Positions 59,668 to 64,000 of a stretch of DNA of 64,000 bases are shown here, piece after piece (position 1 is the stretch's first letter; each line of letters begins with the position of its first letter). Made by a program: the position numbers and the translations under genes. The DNA is from Mycolicibacterium gilvum. Its GTDB lineage: Bacteria; Actinomycetota; Actinomycetes; Mycobacteriales; Mycobacteriaceae. Location of the stretch: positions 4,712,001 to 4,776,000 of the forward strand of contig NZ_UGQM01000001.1 of NCBI RefSeq assembly GCF_900454025.1, in the 5' to 3' direction. The notes under the pieces are model-generated. The model did no database searches. It saw only the letters and a list, made by a program, of their open reading frames with translations, and was not told the origin of the DNA.

Positions 59668-60102
59668 ATGGCCCACCCCGAACCGACCGGTACCGAGAAG
59701 CCGAACTTCTGGCAGTACCTCGCCTACTCCTACGGCAAGCGCCTGCCGAAGTCGATGGACCGTTGGGTCGCCGAGGATCTCGCCGGCGAGGGCGCCGTCC
59801 GCAGGCACATGATCCGGTGGGCCATCCCGCCGCTGATCGTCCTGGCGCCGCTCTGGTTGCTGCCGGCGCCGATCTACATGCGGCTGGAGATGACAGCGCC
59901 GATCTACATCTGGGCGCTGCTGATGGCCTTGGCGCTCAACAAGGTGTGGCGCCGCCACCGGCTGGCCCGGCACGGCCTCGACCCCAATCTCGTCGATGTC
60001 ATCAAGCGCAAGAAGGACGCGAAGATGCACGACGACTACATCCGCAAGTACGGACCGCGCCCCGAGGACTCCAAGACCCAGTCGAACAGCAGTCCGTTCT
60101 GA
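59668..60102 (+). CDS. DUF5313 family membrane protein
   Basis: 144 aa, ATG with AAGGAG 7 bp upstream. The sequence LAYSYGKRLPKSMDRWVAEDLAGEGAVRRHMIRWAIPPLIVLAPLWLLPAPIYMRLEMTAPIYIWALLMALALNKVWRRHRLARHGLDP shows two hydrophobic helices at about 55-72 and 80-96 with flanking basic regions. It matches the DUF5313 family, small membrane proteins common in mycobacteria. Function unknown. Twenty-two bp after the OhrR-type gene and probably co-transcribed with it. Confidence 0.82.
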   Translation: MAHPEPTGTEKPNFWQYLAYSYGKRLPKSMDRWVAEDLAGEGAVRRHMIRWAIPPLIVLAPLWLLPAPIYMRLEMTAPIYIWALLMALALNKVWRRHRLARHGLDPNLVDVIKRKKDAKMHDDYIRKYGPRPEDSKTQSNSSPF

Positions 60103-60116
60103 CAGGACATCTTGAC

Positions 60117-60142
60117 GGCATACGTATGGTCTAACGTATGCC
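60117..60142. promoter_or_regulatory. Palindrome overlapping the P450 start codon
   Basis: GGCATACGT and ACGTATGCC form a perfect 9-bp inverted repeat with an 8-bp spacer; the ATG (60138-60140) lies inside the right arm. A TTGACG hexamer (60112-60117) abuts the left arm. It is a candidate operator for the nearby TetR (61377-62066) or OhrR-type regulator, and would also fold into an RNA hairpin sequestering the start codon. Confidence 0.6.
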
Positions 60143-61373
60143 GAACCTGGCCGACGTCGATCTGGCCGACCTGGACCGGTTCACCGCCGGCTTCCCTTTC
60201 GAGATCTTCGACGTCCTGCGGCGCGACGCCCCCGTCTGGTGGCATCCGCCCACCGGGCACACCCCCGGTGGCGAAGGCTTCTGGGTGCTCAGCCGGCACG
60301 CCGACATCGTCGCCGCGGCGGCGGACAGCGACACGTTCTCCTCCGAGTCCGGCGGCGCCCGCGACGGGGGCGGCACCACCCTCGAGGACATGCCGAGGGG
60401 ATTCGCCGTCGGCGCGCTGCTGAACATGATGGACGATCCGCGGCACGCACAGTTCCGCCGACTGCTCGCGCCGAGCACCGGACCGCGTGCGCTACGCGCC
60501 ATCGAAACCGACCTGCGCCGCCGTGCGATCGACATCGTCGACGCCGCGCTGGCCAAGGGCGAGTGCGACTTCCTCGTCGACGTGGCCGCCGAGTTGCCGC
60601 TGCAGGCCGTCGCCGAGCTGGCCGGCGTGCCGCAGGAGGACCGCCACGAGCTGATGAACTGGGCCAACGTCACGCTCGACTACGAGGAACGCGAGATCGG
60701 TGAGACCAGCGACCGGGTGGCCGCGGCGCAGGCGCAGATGTTCGTCTACGGCACAACGCTGTTGGAACGCAAACGCCGGGAACCGCCGACCGAGGACCTC
60801 CTGTCGATCGTCACGCACGCGCTCATCGACGGTGAGCCGCTCAGCGAGAACGAGCAGCGCATGTTCCTGAGCCTGATCATCGCCGCCGGGAGCGAGACGA
60901 CACGCAACTCCATCGCGCTCGGCATGTCCGCACTGAGCCACCGTCCCGACGTGTGGGAGCGGATCCGTCAGGATCGGACACTGCTGCCGTCGGCGGTCGA
61001 GGAGATGCTGCGGTGGGCGTCGTCGACGCCGTACAACCGCCGCACCGCCACCAGGGACATCGAACTGCACGGCCACCGCATCCGAGCGGGCGACAAGGTG
61101 ACGCTGTGGTGGGCGTCGGCGAACCGGGACGACACGGTCTTCACCGACCCGTATTCGTTCGATGTGTCCCGAAACCCCAACCCGCACCTGGCCTTCGGGC
61201 GCGGTACCCACTTCTGCCTCGGTGCGTCCCTGGCCAGGATGGAGATGCGGGTGATCTTCGACGTGCTGCTCGATCGCGTCGCCGGCGTGACGGTGACGGG
61301 CCCGATCGAGTACGTGCGCAGCAACAAACACAGCGGGGTGCGGCACATGCCGGTCACCCTCGCGGGCCGCTGA
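60138..61373 (+). CDS. Cytochrome P450 (steroid/fatty acid-type)
   Basis: 411 aa. The I-helix motif IIAAGSETTRNSI is near residue 252, the ExxR pair is in SAVEEMLRWAS...RRTATRDI, and the haem loop FGRGTHFCLGASLARME has ligand Cys360. The motif order and the insertion ESGGARDGGGTTLEDMPRGFAVGALLNMMDDPRH match the mycobacterial CYP124/125/142-like clade that hydroxylates methyl-branched lipid or cholesterol side chains. Redox partners are not nearby. Start codon lies within a perfect palindrome. Convergent with the TetR gene, 3 bp between stops. Confidence 0.93.
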   Translation: MPNLADVDLADLDRFTAGFPFEIFDVLRRDAPVWWHPPTGHTPGGEGFWVLSRHADIVAAAADSDTFSSESGGARDGGGTTLEDMPRGFAVGALLNMMDDPRHAQFRRLLAPSTGPRALRAIETDLRRRAIDIVDAALAKGECDFLVDVAAELPLQAVAELAGVPQEDRHELMNWANVTLDYEEREIGETSDRVAAAQAQMFVYGTTLLERKRREPPTEDLLSIVTHALIDGEPLSENEQRMFLSLIIAAGSETTRNSIALGMSALSHRPDVWERIRQDRTLLPSAVEEMLRWASSTPYNRRTATRDIELHGHRIRAGDKVTLWWASANRDDTVFTDPYSFDVSRNPNPHLAFGRGTHFCLGASLARMEMRVIFDVLLDRVAGVTVTGPIEYVRSNKHSGVRHMPVTLAGR

Positions 61374-61376
61374 GAC

Positions 61377-62066
61377 TCACGGCAACGGGTGGAGCACCGG
61401 TCTCGCAGGCTCCGAGCCGCGCAGCGCCGCGAGCGTCTCCGCCGAGGGCTCAGCCTCGAGCAGCGCGACGAGACCGTCGAGCAGCGCGCTGACGTGGACC
61501 GCGTACGGCGTCACCGGCGCTCCGCTGACCAGCGCCCGGTGCCGGTCGGCGCACGCATGTACACACCACGCCGAGGTCTGATGGATGCGGTTGTCCCGCA
61601 GCGGTTGTGGGACATGCCCGATCAGAGCGCCGACCCTGTCGACATAGGCCTGGTGAGACACCTGATGCTCGTCGGGCAGGGCGGCCAGAGGGCTGACGGC
61701 GGCGTCGTAGCGCAGAAGCTGCTCCAGGAACGGGAGGTAGAAGCACTCCAGGTCCTCGGCGAGCTCGATCAGCGGCAGCTGTTGCGCCTCGACGACACGG
61801 CGCAGATCACGATGGGGCGCACGGGCTTCCAAGAGACCCCTGCGAAAGTTCAGGTGGTGCAGTCGGTTCAGCAGGATGGCCTGCACCAGGCCGTCCTTCG
61901 AGCCGAAGTGGTAGTGCACCGCGGACTTGTTCGCCATCCCCGCCTCGGCGCCGATCTGACGTAGCGCCACACCGTCGAGACCGTGCCGCGCGAACAGTCG
62001 TTCAGCGGTCAGCACCAACTGCTGCTTGGCAGAGGGCATCGCGGCGGCTGGGCCCGGTTCGGACAT
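61377..62066 (-). CDS. TetR-family regulator
   Basis: 229 aa. HTH AERLFARHGLDGVALRQIGAEAGMANKSAVHYHFGSKDGLVQAIL at about residues 20-64; the ligand domain contains NFRRGLLEARAPHRDLRRVVEAQQLPL, typical of lipid- or CoA-thioester-responsive TetRs. It is divergent from a tandem CMD-domain gene and sits over an intergenic TAAGGC-catc-GCCTTA palindrome, a likely autoregulatory operator. The P450 palindrome upstream of its convergent neighbour is a second possible site. Confidence 0.9.
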   Translation of the reverse strand: MSEPGPAAAMPSAKQQLVLTAERLFARHGLDGVALRQIGAEAGMANKSAVHYHFGSKDGLVQAILLNRLHHLNFRRGLLEARAPHRDLRRVVEAQQLPLIELAEDLECFYLPFLEQLLRYDAAVSPLAALPDEHQVSHQAYVDRVGALIGHVPQPLRDNRIHQTSAWCVHACADRHRALVSGAPVTPYAVHVSALLDGLVALLEAEPSAETLAALRGSEPARPVLHPLP

Positions 62067-62085
62067 GACGCCAGAATCTCACACT

Positions 62086-62114
62086 GGACGAATTAAGGCC
62101 ATCGCCTTATAGTT
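62086..62114 (+). promoter_or_regulatory. Promoter with TetR operator, tandem CMD gene
   Basis: TGGACG (62086-62091), 17-bp spacer, TATAGT (62109-62114) is a sigma-A-like promoter. The perfect palindrome TAAGGC-catc-GCCTTA (62095-62110) fills the spacer and touches the -10, the position of a classical TetR repressor site. Confidence 0.65.
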
Positions 62115-62140
62115 CAGGCACTCGACTGAACGGAGTTCGG

Positions 62141-62878
62141 ATGGACGCGCAGGCGACAGCACCCTTTCGGGACGTGTTCGCCGACGACCCGCTCTCAGCG
62201 AACGTCTGGCAGAGGCCCGGCCTGGGTAGACGGGACCGTCGATTCGTGAGCCTGACCTGCGTCTGCGCCTCCGGGGCCGTCGACGAGATCGACGCCCACA
62301 TGTACGCGGCACTGGCCGGGGGCGACGTCACCTTCGACGAGGTCCTGGAGTTCGTGCTGCACTTCGCCGTGTACTGCGGATGGCCCAAGGGGTCGCAGGC
62401 CGAGCTGGCCGCACGATCCCAGTACGCGCGCCTCGCCGCCGAACGCGGCGAGACCACCGACCCCCGAGCCGACCTCCCGCTGGAGTCGCTGGGTCCGCAG
62501 GACCATGCCCGCCGGCTCGCCGACGGCGAACGCTGCTTCGTCGACGTGAACCTGCTACCCGCACCGGCACGGGACTCGCCGTACTTCCAGGCGGGAATCC
62601 TCGGCTTCGTGTTCGGACACCTCTGGCAGCGTCCGGGTCTCGGTCGGCGCGAACGCCGGCTCATCACGGTCGCCAGCGTCGGCGTGTCCGAGGCACTGGG
62701 GCCCATCTACTCCCACGTCGGCTCCGCGCTGGAGTCCGGCGACATCGGCAAGCAGGAGATGGACGAGCTCATCCTCCAGTTCGCCGTCTACAGCGGGTTC
62801 CCGAAGGCTCGCGTTCTCCAGCAGGCGGCCGACGAATCCTGGCACCGGATCACCGCCGCACGAACAGAACAGGACTGA
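62141..62878 (+). CDS. Tandem carboxymuconolactone-decarboxylase-like protein
   Basis: 245 aa made of two CMD-like repeats: residues about 24-87 (VWQRPGLGRRDRRFVSLTCVCASGAVDEIDAHMYAALAGGDVTFDEVLEFVLHFAVYCGWPKG) and about 165-228 (LWQRPGLGRRERRLITVASVGVSEALGPIYSHVGSALESGDIGKQEMDELILQFAVYSGFPKA), joined by a linker. The cysteine pair CVCAS in repeat 1 is not kept in repeat 2. It precedes the mycofactocin-type SDR by 1 bp, so the two are coupled, and is controlled by the divergent TetR. Confidence 0.88.
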   Translation: MDAQATAPFRDVFADDPLSANVWQRPGLGRRDRRFVSLTCVCASGAVDEIDAHMYAALAGGDVTFDEVLEFVLHFAVYCGWPKGSQAELAARSQYARLAAERGETTDPRADLPLESLGPQDHARRLADGERCFVDVNLLPAPARDSPYFQAGILGFVFGHLWQRPGLGRRERRLITVASVGVSEALGPIYSHVGSALESGDIGKQEMDELILQFAVYSGFPKARVLQQAADESWHRITAARTEQD

Positions 62879-62879
62879 C

Positions 62880-63710
62880 ATGGGATCACTCGACGGCAGA
62901 ACCGTGTTCATCACCGGGGCGGCCCGGGGGCAGGGCCGCGCCCACGCCGTCCGGCTGGCCCGCGAGGGCGCCGACATCATCGGTGTGGACATCTGCGAGA
63001 ACATCGCGACGATGACCTACCCGAACGCGTCGCTCGCCGACCTCGAGGAGACGCGGCGACTCGTCGAGAAAGAAGGCCGCCGCATGGTCGCCTGTAAGGG
63101 AGACGTGCGCAGCTACGTGGACATGCAGGAGGCGGTCCGCGCCGGCGCAGACGAGTTCGGCCGGATCGACATCATCATCGCCAACGCCGGGATCGTCCGT
63201 CTGGCAGGCGAATCCGAGGACTTCATGGCCGACTGGCGTGACGTCATCGACACCAACCTCACCGGCGTCTACCACACCATCCGGGCAGCACTTCCCGTGA
63301 TGCGCGAGGCCGGGCGCGGCGGCTCGATCGTCATCACCAGCTCCACCGCGGGCCTGAAGGGGACGGCATCCCTGAACGCCAGCGGCAACGCCTATGCGGC
63401 GGCCAAGCGGGGTGTGGTCGCGCTGATGCAGAACCTCGCCAACCACCTTGCCCCCGAATGGATTCGCGTGAACACCATCCACCCGACCGGAGTGCTGAGC
63501 GGGATGACACAGAACGACGCGATGAACGCGCTGATGGAACACGCGGCCGCCGGGGGCCAGAACGCGATCTCGGGCATGGAGAACGCGCTACCCCTGCCGA
63601 TCCTGCAACCCGAGGACGTCGCCAACGCGGTGGCGTTCCTGGTCTCCGAGGAGGCCAGGTTCATCACCGGTATCCAGTGGCCGTTGGACGCCGGCTTCTC
63701 GATCCGCTGA
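62880..63710 (+). CDS. Mycofactocin-coupled SDR family oxidoreductase
   Basis: 276 aa. FITGAARGQGRAHAVRLAREGADIIGVDIC (residues 10-39) is the signature of the mycofactocin-coupled SDR family, whose NAD stays bound and is reoxidised by mycofactocin. IIIANAGIVRLAG, a catalytic Ser in VITSSTAGLKG and Tyr/Lys in NASGNAYAAAKRGV follow; the C-terminus is ITGIQWPLDAGFSIR. Predicted to oxidise an alcohol (terpenol, cholesterol side-chain alcohol or similar) linked to the P450/CMD genes. Another SDR begins 10 bp downstream. Confidence 0.92.
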   Translation: MGSLDGRTVFITGAARGQGRAHAVRLAREGADIIGVDICENIATMTYPNASLADLEETRRLVEKEGRRMVACKGDVRSYVDMQEAVRAGADEFGRIDIIIANAGIVRLAGESEDFMADWRDVIDTNLTGVYHTIRAALPVMREAGRGGSIVITSSTAGLKGTASLNASGNAYAAAKRGVVALMQNLANHLAPEWIRVNTIHPTGVLSGMTQNDAMNALMEHAAAGGQNAISGMENALPLPILQPEDVANAVAFLVSEEARFITGIQWPLDAGFSIR

Positions 63711-63720
63711 GCTCCCGACC

Positions 63721-64000
63721 ATGAGGACACTCGACGGCGCGGTCGCGGTGATCACCGGAGGCGGCAGTGGCATCGGACGGGCCACCGCGCGGTCACTGGC
63801 CGACCGCGGTGCGCGGCTGGTGATCGCAGACATCAACGCGCAGAACGCCGCTCGGGTGGCCGACGAGATCGTCGACGCGGGCGGCGAGGCCGCCGCCATC
63901 GTGTGCGACGTCGGTGACGACCGGGCATTCGACGACCTGTCGGCGTTCACGCTGAGACGTTTCGGGGCCGTCGACATCGTGATGAACAACGTGGGAGTGC
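63721..64000 (+). CDS. Short-chain dehydrogenase/reductase (C-terminus cut by window edge)
   Basis: The first 93 residues: MRTLDGAVAVITGGGSGIGRATARSLADRG (NAD(P) motif GGGSGIG at 13-19), an aspartate after the second strand (VIADINAQ) indicating NAD preference, CDVGDDRAF, and VDIVMNNVGV (NNxG) at the edge. Continues beyond the right end. It is a classical SDR, not the mycofactocin type seen in its neighbour, and follows it by 10 bp. Confidence 0.88.
   Translation, partial: MRTLDGAVAVITGGGSGIGRATARSLADRGARLVIADINAQNAARVADEIVDAGGEAAAIVCDVGDDRAFDDLSAFTLRRFGAVDIVMNNVGV

Overview
The window is high-GC actinobacterial chromosome. Gene content (rpfB, LpqT/LpqU/LpqN-type lipoproteins, a PE-PPE-domain protein, a DrrAB-like exporter, a cAMP-dependent lysine acetyltransferase, a mycofactocin-type dehydrogenase) points to Mycobacterium/Mycolicibacterium, probably an environmental fast grower. 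From memory, the core order of about 9.9-56 kb (ppx2, DUF501, ftsB-like, eno, lpqU, mazG, mfd, TetR, glmU, prs, lpqT, rplY, pth, FAAL, ispE, rsmA, rpfB, tatD, metG, pabB, rsmI, pmt, arcA, alkB-like, DUF5642, pat) runs opposite to M. tuberculosis Rv1026 down to Rv0998. Genes that appear inserted into that backbone include efeOB, pucR, a gre-like factor, SDRs, an ABC exporter, gdhA, an ECF41 sigma factor, soxR and a PE-PPE/aroE group. No IS element, prophage, rRNA or CRISPR array was seen.

Layout. 0-10 kb: stress and redox island (flavodoxin fragment, Rho-N protein, topoisomerase IB, zinc dehydrogenase, flavin reductase, RibD-like reductase, GSP39-type SDR, DUF4235, DUF4383, epoxide-hydrolase-like protein, prpE). 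Six genes here have upstream GTTT-N15-GGGTA or near matches, the pattern of SigF promoters. 10-17 kb: enolase/division/polyphosphate operon, the lpqU-type transglycosylase, then an IdeR-box-like site ahead of efeO-efeB. 17-24 kb: mazG, mfd, divergent TetR/PucR regulators, gre-like factor. 24-30.5 kb: tRNA-Gln and glmU-prs-arsC-lpqT-SDR-rplY-pth. 30.5-38.5 kb (minus strand): DrrAB-like transporter, fatty-acyl-AMP ligase, ispE, rsmA-rpfB, tatD. 38.5-50.5 kb: metG, gdhA, NDH-2-like flavoprotein with ECF41 sigma factor, pabB, rsmI divergent from pmt, frameshifted arcA, soxR, SOS-boxed alkB-like gene. 50.5-56 kb: lipoproteins, PE-PPE hydrolase, shikimate-dehydrogenase-like protein, pat. 56-64 kb: a catabolic-looking cluster (GGDEF protein, cupin, carboxymuconolactone-decarboxylase-like proteins, beta-hydroxyacid dehydrogenase, OhrR-type regulator, P450, TetR, mycofactocin-type SDR and a second SDR cut by the window edge).

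The most unusual observation is a family of four intergenic hairpins. All lie between convergent genes and carry a conserved loop sequence (ACTCGCACTTT or close variants). Other notable signals are face-to-face overlapping -10 boxes at divergent gene pairs, many starts that look leaderless, a one-base frameshift in arcA, and in-frame or 3'-terminal tandem duplications.
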